64,000 nt of DNA from Desulforapulum autotrophicum (GTDB lineage: Bacteria; Desulfobacterota; Desulfobacteria; Desulfobacterales; Desulfolunaceae): assembly GCA_020723285.1 (NCBI GenBank), contig DYJE01000005.1:167345-231344 (forward strand), read 5' to 3'. Below, in pieces: positions 1-7,842 of this stretch. The notes under the pieces are model-generated. The model saw only the letters and a program-made list of their open reading frames with translations, was not told the origin of the DNA and ran no database searches. Numbering within the stretch: position 1 is the first letter of the stretch; every line of letters begins with the position of its first letter. A program made the position numbers and the translations under genes.

Positions 1-1034
1 ATATAAGGCACATCCTTGCGATCAAAAAAACCATAGACCTCCGGCCCCTTGGCAGGAGAGCCCGATTCATTGGGCAGAACCTCGAAAAAGGAGTACAAAT
101 CAATGACTCTGTTCAGGCTCAATAATTCATTGAGGTAGTTTGCCAGAATGAAGCGCAGCCAGGTCCGACCACACTTCCGGTATGATATGACCTGGGCGTC
201 GGGTTTTCTGTAATAGTCTGTCTTGCCAATTCGTGTTTTATTCCACGATACCCTCCGTGTCACGGCATCGGTATGCTCAAAAAGCAGGGGGACCAGTTTG
301 AAATGCTCAAAGCCCATCCCGTAAAACGCATCAACATCAAAAAAAACCGGGCCTTTTTCAACCCTCGGCAAACGGCTCTTGGAACAGGATGACGTGACAT
401 CACGCCCCAGGTTCTTCTGCGAAAAACCCAGGTAACATGTACGGGCGGGGCATGTGTATGCGCAACTGGCGTTTCCGAACAGGATGATCCTTTCTTTCTC
501 AGGAATTCGCTTTAAAAACTCGGGATCATCGTTTTTATCCATGGGCAGGGTGATGTCGTCGTATAAGCGATAGGCCCTGTCCACTTTTTCAAGGGTATTG
601 ATGTTTTTGATGATACTGGCTTTGAGTGTGTAAAGGGGAAAATCGGCCCTGATCTGCCGTGCCAGTTCGTTGTTTGATACAATGACCGAATTCCCTGTTC
701 TGTGATGGTTGTGAAGCAGGTTCAGGCTCGCGTCATAGGCGTTTCGGTCAAAAAAATGGTTTGTGAGATTCAGGGCCAGGCCAATGCCGTGGTCATACAA
801 CTCCCGGACATGCCCTTCCGTCAACGAATGATAGGGATCGTATGACCTTCCCCCATAGAGGGGAGACGGCATGGCAACAGCTCCGAACACCTGGCTGATT
901 TGTTTAAAATCAAGGTAGATGTATTGGATCTTGAGGTGATCGATCACACTCACGTCGGGTGTGATGTTCCTGGATGAAACGATATACCGGAAACGCGGAT
1001 CGCGGAATTTATGGATTTCAGCCGGATAGGCCAT
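1..1034 (-). CDS. TIM-barrel-like Cys-cluster protein fused to sulfotransferase domain (partial, runs off left edge)
   Basis: I translated this frame by hand from the ATG at 1034; it stays open for 344 codons to the window edge, so the C-terminus is missing. AAAGGAAG lies just upstream of the ATG. Residues about 30-280 alternate predicted strands and helices like a TIM barrel and carry a Cys cluster (C191, C195, C200, then C217) in a CxxxCPxRxC setting reminiscent of U32-peptidase-like proteins. From about residue 281 a sulfotransferase-like start appears: strand, then YRKCGRTW (285-292) in place of the usual YPKSGxTW PAPS-binding loop, then a helix ending LANYL. The gene follows the PqqD-like gene by 10 bases and is presumably its operon partner. 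The sulfotransferase half is fairly secure up to the edge; the name of the N-terminal fold is inference. No function is claimed. Confidence 0.7.
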   Translation of the reverse strand, partial: MAYPAEIHKFRDPRFRYIVSSRNITPDVSVIDHLKIQYIYLDFKQISQVFGAVAMPSPLYGGRSYDPYHSLTEGHVRELYDHGIGLALNLTNHFFDRNAYDASLNLLHNHHRTGNSVIVSNNELARQIRADFPLYTLKASIIKNINTLEKVDRAYRLYDDITLPMDKNDDPEFLKRIPEKERIILFGNASCAYTCPARTCYLGFSQKNLGRDVTSSCSKSRLPRVEKGPVFFDVDAFYGMGFEHFKLVPLLFEHTDAVTRRVSWNKTRIGKTDYYRKPDAQVISYRKCGRTWLRFILANYLNELLSLNRVIDLYSFFEVLPNESGSPAKGPEVYGFFDRKDVPY

Positions 1035-1044
1035 CGTTCTTCCT

Positions 1045-1347
1045 TTAGACCGATAAGGTATCCTTTGTTTCGATGAGCCCCGCCTTGTCCAGCTGTTCGA
1101 GAAAACAGGTCACCTTGGTAAAACACGGCTCCAGATCGATGTCGTACTGTTTCAGAAGATCTGAGCATAGGCTTTCTACCGTGCGGGGTTTTTCGATCAT
1201 CTCCCAGATTTTTTTCCCCATGGCATTCATTCCGAGATAGTTCCCTTTTTCGATATTCATCATCACCAGCCGATCCTCGATGGTGGTCGTCAGGATCTGC
1301 TTGTTCCGCTCAATGACTGTATCCTTGGCTATCATGGTGTCCATCAT
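1045..1347 (-). CDS. PqqD-like peptide-binding (RRE-fold) protein
   Basis: A 100-residue protein of PqqD size. The pattern 'LVMMNIEKGNYLGMN' followed by 'GKKIWEMIEKPRTVESL' and a C-terminal helix with 'FLEQLDKAGLI' is the classic PqqD layout: two or three strands, then a winged-helix bundle. PqqD proteins bind leader peptides of ribosomally made, modified peptides or act as chaperones in HprK-associated systems. ATGATG starts at 1347 behind a strong AAGGAGG. It lies between a sulfotransferase upstream (16-base gap) and the Cys-cluster/sulfotransferase fusion downstream, with an HprK-like gene further upstream. That context matches what I know as HPr-rel-type PqqD systems, but I see no obvious precursor peptide. 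Family assignment is good; the substrate is unknown. Confidence 0.8.
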   Translation of the reverse strand: MMDTMIAKDTVIERNKQILTTTIEDRLVMMNIEKGNYLGMNAMGKKIWEMIEKPRTVESLCSDLLKQYDIDLEPCFTKVTCFLEQLDKAGLIETKDTLSV

Positions 1348-1363
1348 GCCCTCCTTTATGGGA

Positions 1364-2206
1364 TCATATGTAATTCATTTTTTTCATCATCATGTCGTGA
1401 TTCTCACGAACCCTTGTCACCTGGTCCGGAGACAGCAACCGCTGCCAGGAACCGGAATTGCCTTCACGGAAAAACACCCTGGAATCAGGGAATTTTTCAC
1501 GAAACCCTTCATGCTCTTCCTGCGCCTTCAAACTGGAAAAGCAGCTGAATTTTATGGATCTTTCCAAACGTTTTTCATCCAGAACCTGATTCAGATAGTC
1601 CAGCAATCTGGAGAATTCTTTTTCAGGATTCAGGATCAGGTCTTCATACCGTATCAAATGAACGGTTCCGGGGTACTCTTCCGTCCATGCTCTGACATGG
1701 CTGCTCCACGAGCCAAGGGACTGTGGAAACTGGGATTTCCATTTCTCATCCGGAATGCTCATGCGGAATCCTTCATCAGCCATATAATCCACGATATGAT
1801 CAACAGGTTCGTTCATATGGTTGGCCAGGGAAACCGCCACGTCCAGGGGGTTTCTCACAACGTACACGACGCCGGCCGTGATTTCGTCTGCAAAGAAATT
1901 CCTGAGAGCGTTTCGGGTATAAGCTTCATGCGCCTTGATGATCTTGATACCCTCGGAATTTTCATGGATGGTCCTGAAAAGCTCTATCCGGAAATCCCAG
2001 GTTTCCTCTTCCGTCATTTCCGACGAATTCACCCCATAATAATGATCCACAAGACTGCGCCCGCTGGCGAACGGAATATCCTTCAGTGCATTGATGCTCA
2101 CTGGGGCATCACCGCCGTACAGATAGTTGGAAAGAAAAACACGGCACCACGTATTCCCGGATTTAGGATAAGAAACCAGCCAGAAAATTGACGGATTCTT
2201 CATCAT
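1364..2206 (-). CDS. Sulfotransferase (PAPS-dependent, PF00685 type)
   Basis: This 280-residue protein has all sulfotransferase hallmarks: the 5'-phosphosulfate loop YPKSGNTWCR near residue 13, a catalytic-region 'IIKAHEAY', the 3'-phosphate motif VVYVVRNPLDVAVSLANH, a 'RYEDL' strand and the C-terminal 'REGNSGSWQRLLS' loop. It should transfer sulfate from PAPS to a hydroxyl or amine; the acceptor is unknown. The gene starts at a double ATG (2206 or 2203), only four bases after the HprK-like gene, so the two are likely co-translated; no good Shine-Dalgarno is visible. Together with the fused sulfotransferase two genes downstream, this makes two sulfotransfer activities in one operon with a PqqD protein. 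Intact length for the family. Confidence 0.9.
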   Translation of the reverse strand: MMKNPSIFWLVSYPKSGNTWCRVFLSNYLYGGDAPVSINALKDIPFASGRSLVDHYYGVNSSEMTEEETWDFRIELFRTIHENSEGIKIIKAHEAYTRNALRNFFADEITAGVVYVVRNPLDVAVSLANHMNEPVDHIVDYMADEGFRMSIPDEKWKSQFPQSLGSWSSHVRAWTEEYPGTVHLIRYEDLILNPEKEFSRLLDYLNQVLDEKRLERSIKFSCFSSLKAQEEHEGFREKFPDSRVFFREGNSGSWQRLLSPDQVTRVRENHDMMMKKMNYI

Positions 2207-2210
2207 CGTA

Positions 2211-3122
2211 TTAATTCATCGAACCGTTCAAATCGTTGATTATCGCTTCAACCAGGGCATCCGGTTCAAACCTGTCTGTTGGGCGGACCAGGGTCCTTAT
2301 TCTTGCCTCGCCAGACAGTGAACAACTGACAGAAAAATGATTTTTGATATTTACGATACCCTTGAACTGGTTTCCCCTGTACGTGTTTGAATCAATCATG
2401 CTGATCGCCTCGTACAAAGGAGGCTGGTCAATCGTGACCTCAGGAACGTCTGCCGCCCTCATGAAATAAACGGAAGACAACGGAACCGGATTCAGGCTCA
2501 TCGCCTTGAGTGGCATTCGTTTTTTATGGACCCTTGGACGAAGGGCCTGATAATCACATGGAGCGTATCCCAAGGCCCTGATGGAATCATCCCACAGTTT
2601 GATCTGGGGATAGGAGGGGATCGCGAAAAGGGTTTGCCCATCCCGTGTGATCACTGTAATGTCATCACTTATAAGATCAAATCCCCGCTTTGAAAAGGCG
2701 GCGGCCAGGGTTGACTTTCCCGAACCGCAGGGGCCGGAAAAAAGAACGGCTCGCCCTCCCACATCCACGGCGCTTGCATGAAGAGGGAATCTGTTTTTCG
2801 TATGGAGAACGATTCCAAGAAGTACACCCAACAGCAGCGCGCGGATATCGGCATACGAAGATCTGTCATAGCGTTCAAAGATCAAACGGTCATCGTTTGT
2901 CAAAAGGAATTTTCCGGAGTTTCTCGACTTGAACAAATACGCCTCGTCACTGTATTGGAACAGAAGGCTGCTTGATATGGATTGTTCCAGATTCTCAGGC
3001 ACCGTCCCCTCAACGATGGTCAAATCAGGCTGGAGCCTTTCTACAGGAAGAAGCTCCGGAAGCTCAATTTCAGAATGCACAAATAACCCGCATACCGAAT
3101 AACAATAATAGTTATTTTTCAC
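2211..3122 (-). CDS. HPr-kinase-like P-loop protein (HprK-related)
   Basis: A 303-residue protein whose C-terminal half matches the HPr serine kinase catalytic domain: 'PLHASAV' (His115), P-loop GPCGSGKST (130-138) and 'LISDD' (Asp153/154). The N-terminal half, starting 'YCYSVCGLFVHSEIELPEL', is typical of the HprK-related proteins paired with PqqD rather than of true sugar-regulating HprK, which needs HPr. Such kinases phosphorylate peptide or small-molecule substrates in some lasso-peptide and polysaccharide clusters (family knowledge). The start is a GTG at 3122 with no visible ribosome site; the frame is open further upstream without an ATG, so the true start could lie a little earlier. 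First gene of the minus-strand operon that includes the sulfotransferases and PqqD. Confidence 0.8.
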   Translation of the reverse strand: MKNNYYCYSVCGLFVHSEIELPELLPVERLQPDLTIVEGTVPENLEQSISSSLLFQYSDEAYLFKSRNSGKFLLTNDDRLIFERYDRSSYADIRALLLGVLLGIVLHTKNRFPLHASAVDVGGRAVLFSGPCGSGKSTLAAAFSKRGFDLISDDITVITRDGQTLFAIPSYPQIKLWDDSIRALGYAPCDYQALRPRVHKKRMPLKAMSLNPVPLSSVYFMRAADVPEVTIDQPPLYEAISMIDSNTYRGNQFKGIVNIKNHFSVSCSLSGEARIRTLVRPTDRFEPDALVEAIINDLNGSMN

Positions 3123-3748
3123 GTTTGGATAACTCGCTCTGGCGGTTACTGGATTTGACTCGGTTTTTAGTAAATAAAAATATACTCGAATAAATTTTAA
3201 TAGAATCCATCTTAATATGTCCTTAATATAATTATTGAAAAATCAAGCTGAGCGAGAATGGAAATATAAGCCGAATAATATTCATACAGGTCATTAATAC
3301 GCCAAATTTAAATGAACCCGTAAAAATCGGATTTTCAGTTTGAGACTTTTTTACGAAGTCATCATAATTATGGCGTTAATTATGTATCGCCATAATAATT
3401 ATAAAATATTACACAAAATCAACATATAGGGTGCATACAGGATGGATAATTTTTAAAAAATCTACATGAAGAATTAAAATCTGTCAATAAGCAGATAAAC
3501 AGATTGAAGGGCTCGTTCACCGGAGCCAACCGGGACAGGGGAAACATGTGTCTGTCAGAATCGATGAATTTTCGTGCCTCGTGGATTCCGAAAATCTCCT
3601 TCGGGACAATCGGGCACAGCGGCTGTTTTTCGCCCGAAACTATTGACAAAAAAACATGTTGGAAATAGCGTCAGACTTTTGTATAGTCGCGAACAGCCAG
3701 TTTCGGCCATCATTCACTCATACTATTTTAAGGACAGAGGCAGGACCC
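3123..3748. other. AT-rich intergenic region between divergent operons
   Basis: No convincing gene. It separates the minus-strand HprK-like operon from the plus-strand foldase gene and must hold both promoters. It is visibly AT-richer than its surroundings. An inverted repeat ATTATGGCG (3367-3375) and CGCCATAAT (3388-3396), with a 12-base spacer, could be an operator or a hairpin. A minus-strand frame with a TTG start (3419-3649, 76 codons) lies where a precursor-peptide gene for the downstream PqqD operon might be, but it lacks a ribosome site and resembles nothing I know. Confidence 0.5.
3659..3687 (+). promoter_or_regulatory. Possible sigma70-type promoter for the foldase gene
   Basis: TTGGAA (3659-3664), a 17-base spacer and TATAGT (3682-3687), followed by the coding start 61 bases later. 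A better -35 (TTGACA at 3643-3648) lies upstream but has only TAGCGT at the matching -10 position. Confidence 0.35.
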
Positions 3749-5638
3749 ATGCTCAGATTTATGCGCGAAAATGCCGGCTCGTGGATTATCAAGATTCTCC
3801 TTGGTGTTGTGGTTATCGTTTTCATTTTTCTCGGGCTCGGGCCCGATGACCCGAAAAACGAAAACGTGGCGGCGGTGGTGAACGACAAAGTCATCACCAT
3901 GGAAGAATACAAAGTCGCTTATAACCAGATTCTCCAGAGATACCGGAGTCAGTTCGGGGATAATTTCAACGATGACCTGGTCAAAATGCTGCGCCTGAAG
4001 GAAAACACGCTGGAAAGCCTCATCGACCGCGAGCTGCTCCTTCAGACGGCCCGGAAATTCGGCATCCGGGTCACCGATGAAGAGCTGAGGGATTATATCA
4101 GCAACAGCCGGATTTTTCAGGAGAACGGGAAATTCAGCCCCGGTATTTATAACAACTACATCAAATACACATACCAACGGCCCGACCTGTTCGAAACAGC
4201 CCAGAGAAACGATCTGGTCATCCGCAAATTCAAGGGCCTTATCGAAAACACCGAGCCTGTTTCCGAGGAGGAAGTCCGCCAGTGGTTCAACCGCGAAAAA
4301 TCCGAGATCAACGTGTCCTATGTTCTTTTCGATCCCTCGGCACAGGCGGGAATCAAACCCTCGGATGATGAAATAAAAACTTTTTACGAAAAGCATAAAG
4401 ACAAGTACATGAGCGAGCCGGTGGCCAAAGTGACCTGCATCCAGTTCCGCCCCGCCGATTTTGCAGACAAAGCCACGGTGACGGACAAGGATGTGGAATC
4501 CTATTACACGATGAACACCGGCAAATACGAAACACCGAAAACTGTGGAAGCCCGCCACATCCTTATCAAAGTAGATCAGGGTGCCGATCAGGCCCAGGTC
4601 GAAAAAATGCGGACAAAGGCCCAGGACATCCATCAGATGGCTGTCTCTGAAGGCAAGGACTTTGCGGAGCTGGCCAAAACATACTCCGAAGATTCAACGA
4701 AAGACAAGGGTGGATACCTGGGGGCCTTCGAGCAGGGCAGCATGGTCAAGCCTTTTGCAGATAAAGCGTTTTCCATGAAGGCCGGGGAAATCAGCGAACC
4801 GGTAAGAACCCAGTTCGGATGGCACCTGATCAAGGTCGAAAAAATCAACGAGGCGAAAAAACGCCAGCTGGCCGAAGTCAAAGAGGAAATCAAAAAGAAG
4901 CTCATCGATGACAAAGCCAAAAACCTGGCCTATGAAGCGTCCGACGATGCCTATAACCTGATCGTTGGCGGGGTGGACCTGAGTCAGGCCGCCAAATCAG
5001 CCGGGCTTATGGCCATTGAAACAGCGTATTTCACCCAGGATGCCGGACCTGCGGAAATTGATGCCAGCGTGGCCCGGGATTTTTCCAAAATCGTGTTCGC
5101 CATGGCCCCCAAACAGACCAGTGACATCCTTGAGTTCAACGGGATGTATTTCATCGCCCAGATGACCGAGAAAAAGGGAGCTGAAGTCAAACCCCTGGAG
5201 GACGTCCGCGAAGCGGTGTTTGCCGATCTCTTGAAAGAGGTCAAGGACGAACAGGCCAAAAAAGCCGCTGAAGCGCTGATCACCGCCCTGAAAGAAGGAC
5301 GGGATGACCTGGAACAGGCGGGCAACCTGAAAGATTCAGGGTTTTTCACCAGGGATTCCAACCCGGCGGACCAGAAACTCGACCCCGGTGTGATGAAATC
5401 GGCGTTTGAGCTGACCCAGACCAAAAACATCAGTGAAGCTCCTGTGAAAGGGGAAAAAGGGTACTATGTGATCCGGCTCAAGGAAGTCAAGGAACCCGAT
5501 TCAACGCTGTTTGAAACGGAAAAGGGGCGCATCAGGGCCGACCTGACGGATAAGAAGAAAACCCAGGCTTTCACTCAGTGGCTGAGTCAGTTGAAAACCC
5601 GCAGCGACATCGAACGTGTCATGCAGTTCAGCGAATAG
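3749..5638 (+). CDS. ppiD: PpiD/SurA-type periplasmic peptidyl-prolyl isomerase, membrane anchored
   Basis: A 629-residue foldase. The start at 3749 follows AGGACAGAGGCAGGA; upstream in-frame codons exist but would place a non-conserved stretch before the signal anchor. Residues 1-11 are basic, 12-30 form one transmembrane helix (IIKILLGVVVIVFIFLG), then the SurA_N-type region begins with 'AAVVNDKVITMEEYKVAYNQI'. A parvulin domain lies around residues 265-370: 'ARHILIKVD', 'FAELAKTYSEDSTKDKGGYL', 'GWHLIKVEKI'. This is the PpiD arrangement (cytoplasmic tail, one membrane pass, periplasmic chaperone and isomerase), and the length matches E. coli PpiD (about 620). It probably helps newly secreted outer-membrane and periplasmic proteins fold. 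Monocistronic or read with the small zinc-ribbon gene, although a strong hairpin separates them. Confidence 0.88.
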   Translation: MLRFMRENAGSWIIKILLGVVVIVFIFLGLGPDDPKNENVAAVVNDKVITMEEYKVAYNQILQRYRSQFGDNFNDDLVKMLRLKENTLESLIDRELLLQTARKFGIRVTDEELRDYISNSRIFQENGKFSPGIYNNYIKYTYQRPDLFETAQRNDLVIRKFKGLIENTEPVSEEEVRQWFNREKSEINVSYVLFDPSAQAGIKPSDDEIKTFYEKHKDKYMSEPVAKVTCIQFRPADFADKATVTDKDVESYYTMNTGKYETPKTVEARHILIKVDQGADQAQVEKMRTKAQDIHQMAVSEGKDFAELAKTYSEDSTKDKGGYLGAFEQGSMVKPFADKAFSMKAGEISEPVRTQFGWHLIKVEKINEAKKRQLAEVKEEIKKKLIDDKAKNLAYEASDDAYNLIVGGVDLSQAAKSAGLMAIETAYFTQDAGPAEIDASVARDFSKIVFAMAPKQTSDILEFNGMYFIAQMTEKKGAEVKPLEDVREAVFADLLKEVKDEQAKKAAEALITALKEGRDDLEQAGNLKDSGFFTRDSNPADQKLDPGVMKSAFELTQTKNISEAPVKGEKGYYVIRLKEVKEPDSTLFETEKGRIRADLTDKKKTQAFTQWLSQLKTRSDIERVMQFSE

Positions 5639-5693
5639 TGTTGCAGAGGGTAACAAATCCGGTTATAAAACGTAATACAGTTGTCTCGAAACC

Positions 5694-5723
5694 GGAACCG
5701 GGCGGGTCAATCCGCCCGGTTCC
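5694..5723 (+). terminator. Perfect 12-bp hairpin after ppiD, terminator-like but no clear U-run
   Basis: GGAACCGGGCGG (5694-5705) pairs perfectly with CCGCCCGGTTCC (5712-5723) across the loop GTCAAT. It lies 55 bases after the ppiD stop. The following sequence is only mildly T-rich (CAGTTCTTCTT), so it may be an attenuating or mRNA-stabilising stem rather than a full terminator. Confidence 0.5.
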
Positions 5724-5791
5724 CGGCAGTTCTTCTTCACGGAATTCTTTCGTCGTTCGATCATGAAACGACCCATATGAGGGTTTGGCTT

Positions 5792-6076
5792 ATGTCCGAA
5801 ACCGGAATGAGAGAGATAGACAGGGAGTCGGCGTTTTATACCTTTAAACGGTGCCCTTACTGCTACACCCATTTAAAACTGGCAGCGGATCACTGCGTGG
5901 AATGCCGGAAGAAAGTCGGGCCTGTGGACAAGCTGGGCCTTGCGAGAAAACCCTTTAACACCAAAGCGTACACTGCCGCCCTGCTCTGGATAGCGCTCAT
6001 CGCTCTATACATCTGGAAAGGCATCGATTTCTGGCAGGCCATCCAGAGCTTTATCTGGAATTATTTTAAAAACTGA
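5792..6076 (+). CDS. Small zinc-ribbon membrane protein
   Basis: A 94-residue protein. I chose ATG 5792 because GAGGG (5779-5783) sits 8 bases upstream; an ATG at 5777 is possible. A four-Cys zinc ribbon, 'CPYCYTHLKL' then 'CVECRKKVG', occupies about residues 18-45. One C-terminal transmembrane helix follows ('AALLWIALIALYIWKGI'). This is the usual design of small membrane zinc-ribbon proteins of unknown role. It sits between ppiD and a convergent DUF47 gene. No specific function recognised. Confidence 0.65.
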   Translation: MSETGMREIDRESAFYTFKRCPYCYTHLKLAADHCVECRKKVGPVDKLGLARKPFNTKAYTAALLWIALIALYIWKGIDFWQAIQSFIWNYFKN

Positions 6077-6094
6077 TCACTCACCCTGCGATCA

Positions 6095-6766
6095 TCAAGA
6101 TTTGCATATCATGATCCGCAGAAGATCTCCGGTGTTTTCAGCCCGTCCTCCGATGGCGGCGATGATTTCCGACAGTCTCACCAGATGGAACACCGCCAGC
6201 GGATCGCTGACCTGAGCGAAGATTTTCCGCTTCAGCCGTTCATCCAGCTTGTTCGCTTCCCCGCTCATCTTTGAAATCCCCGCGATGAGGTTGAGAACGT
6301 TTTTCCGGGGTTTATCCCCCGGTTTTTTGAAATATTTCCCGGCTTCCGCCACGATTTTGACCAGCTCTTCCACGGGATCGATCACCGAATCGAAAAGCAG
6401 AAAAAAATCTTTTTCCAGTTCCTGGGGAATGACCGGCTCTTTTCGGAAAGAAAACCATTCAAGGGCTTCTTCAACGGAGGATGTCACTTTGGTCAGTTCC
6501 CTCAGAAAAGAAAGAAGAAGATGACCCGGAGCCGGCAGTCTGTCGCTCTGGGCCGCACTGATGAAGATCTGATGACTCATGACCTGGACTTCGCTGACCA
6601 GGCGTGTGACATCCTGGCGCAGCTCTTCGAAGGATTCGCATTTTTTGGAAATCAGGCATTCGATGGCCTGCTGGAACGCCCAGGCGCACTCTTTGATTTT
6701 GCCTGAAAAATCTTCGATTTCCTTGAACGATAATGATCTGGATTTTGATAACCCTGGAATTCTCAT
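6095..6766 (-). CDS. DUF47/PhoU-like protein (TIGR00153 family)
   Basis: A 223-residue, almost entirely helical protein starting 'MRIPGLSKSRSL'. I chose the ATG at 6766 because AAAGGGG lies 6 bases upstream; a GTG 13 codons earlier is less supported. Phrases such as 'SFKEIEDFSGKIKEC', 'DPVEELVKIVAEAGKYF' and 'SEIIAAIGGRAENTGDLLRIMI' match the PhoU_div/DUF47 fold, whose members often accompany phosphate or other anion permeases and bind metals. No PiT permease gene is next to it here. It lies 101 bases downstream of the C-P lyase operon on the same strand, so a phosphate-related role is tempting but is only inference. Confidence 0.75.
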   Translation of the reverse strand: MRIPGLSKSRSLSFKEIEDFSGKIKECAWAFQQAIECLISKKCESFEELRQDVTRLVSEVQVMSHQIFISAAQSDRLPAPGHLLLSFLRELTKVTSSVEEALEWFSFRKEPVIPQELEKDFFLLFDSVIDPVEELVKIVAEAGKYFKKPGDKPRKNVLNLIAGISKMSGEANKLDERLKRKIFAQVSDPLAVFHLVRLSEIIAAIGGRAENTGDLLRIMICKS

Positions 6767-6867
6767 AAGATACCCCTTTGATGACGGCATGACGAGGAGA
6801 TTCACCTTTGAACGGCAGATAGCACGGAGCAGGGTTCAAATCAATGAAAATTATCGGGAAAAGTGAT

Positions 6868-7842
6868 TCAGATCCAGTGTTGTTCCACCCCGCCGACCTT
6901 GATCATGTCTCTTGCCACCAAAGCCCCGGCGTCGGAAAGGATCATGGCCAGGCGTTCCATAGCTTCCCCGGTTTTTTCAAAATACCGTCCCCGGAGTTCG
7001 CAGATCAGGAGACCCTGGTAATCCAGGATAAACGTTGAAAGGAGTTCTTTGAACGGGATGTTGCCCCAGCCCACGGGCATATGGGAATCCCCTCGGCCGA
7101 AAGGAATCTGGTGGGTCTGTATTTTCTCGGTATGGTACACGGAACGGCCGAAATTGTCGTGCACATGGCAGTGGGCGATGTGCCGGGCCACCCGGCTGAT
7201 TTCCGTCGTCATGTCAAAATCGTAGAAATGGGCGGAAAGATGGAGATGACCGAAATCCAGGGTCATGCGGACATTGGGCCTGGCGATTCTTTCGACCTGT
7301 TCCGCCAGCGCCGAAGGGCTTTCGGCGTAACAATACGGTGAATGGTGAAGATAGGGCCGGGCGTTTTCCATGGCGATGGTGACATTGGGAAAGGCGTCGG
7401 CGGCCTTCTGGAGAACCTGGGCTTCGTAATCCAGGAACGCCTGTTTTTCCCTGGGCGTGACGATGACGGGGCCCCGGACCCCGAAAGCCTCTTCCACCAG
7501 ATAGCGGCCCGGATGGTAGGCCATGACCGACGCTCCGATGGCAGAGGAGCACTCCAGGGATGCATAGAGAACGTCCCTGTGAAGGCCCGGATCTTCACGA
7601 TCCATGAGGTTCAGCGGGTTGGGGACATGGGTGCTGTATCTGAACGGGTAATCCGCGAGAATGGATTTCAGCTCCGCGACACGGTGACGGTCACAGCGTC
7701 CGTTTCGGATGGCGTCCACACCATGGACGGGGATTTCGGCGGCGGTGAGGCCGAATTCAAGAAAGGCGTCGAGGTCCTTTCGAAGAGCCGAGAGGCTCCC
7801 GTCAATCCGTATGTCACTGATGTTGCTTCCGATATTCAGCAT
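6868..7842 (-). CDS. Xylose-isomerase-like/AP-endonuclease-2-family TIM-barrel metalloprotein of the phn operon
   Basis: A 324-residue TIM-barrel protein starting at ATG 7842 behind GGGAGG. The start overlaps the last 7 bases of phnM, which implies translational coupling. Candidate metal ligands lie at the expected strand ends: Glu in 'IAMENARP', Asp/His in 'TLDFGHLH', His-x-His in 'HCHVHDNFG' and Glu in 'LICELRGRY'. This superfamily includes sugar isomerases, epimerases and the phosphodiesterase endonuclease IV. As the last gene of a C-P lyase operon that has no phnP or phnN in the window, it could process the ribosyl-cyclic-phosphate product or a substrate moiety. The family is clear; the reaction is inference. 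Confidence 0.8.
   Translation of the reverse strand: MLNIGSNISDIRIDGSLSALRKDLDAFLEFGLTAAEIPVHGVDAIRNGRCDRHRVAELKSILADYPFRYSTHVPNPLNLMDREDPGLHRDVLYASLECSSAIGASVMAYHPGRYLVEEAFGVRGPVIVTPREKQAFLDYEAQVLQKAADAFPNVTIAMENARPYLHHSPYCYAESPSALAEQVERIARPNVRMTLDFGHLHLSAHFYDFDMTTEISRVARHIAHCHVHDNFGRSVYHTEKIQTHQIPFGRGDSHMPVGWGNIPFKELLSTFILDYQGLLICELRGRYFEKTGEAMERLAMILSDAGALVARDMIKVGGVEQHWI

Noticed and set aside
1280..2191. Long plus-strand open frame of 303 codons
   Set aside because: It is antisense to the clearly recognisable sulfotransferase gene and its translation shows no domain; the opposite strand explains the lack of stops.
3419..3649. Minus-strand 76-codon frame as a RiPP precursor gene
   Set aside because: TTG start without ribosome site and no leader/core pattern; kept only as a remark in the intergenic entry.
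3656..3748. 31-codon N-terminal extension of the PpiD-type protein
   Set aside because: The extension has no ribosome site and would precede a well-formed signal anchor; ATG 3749 after AGGACAGAGGCAGGA fits family starts.
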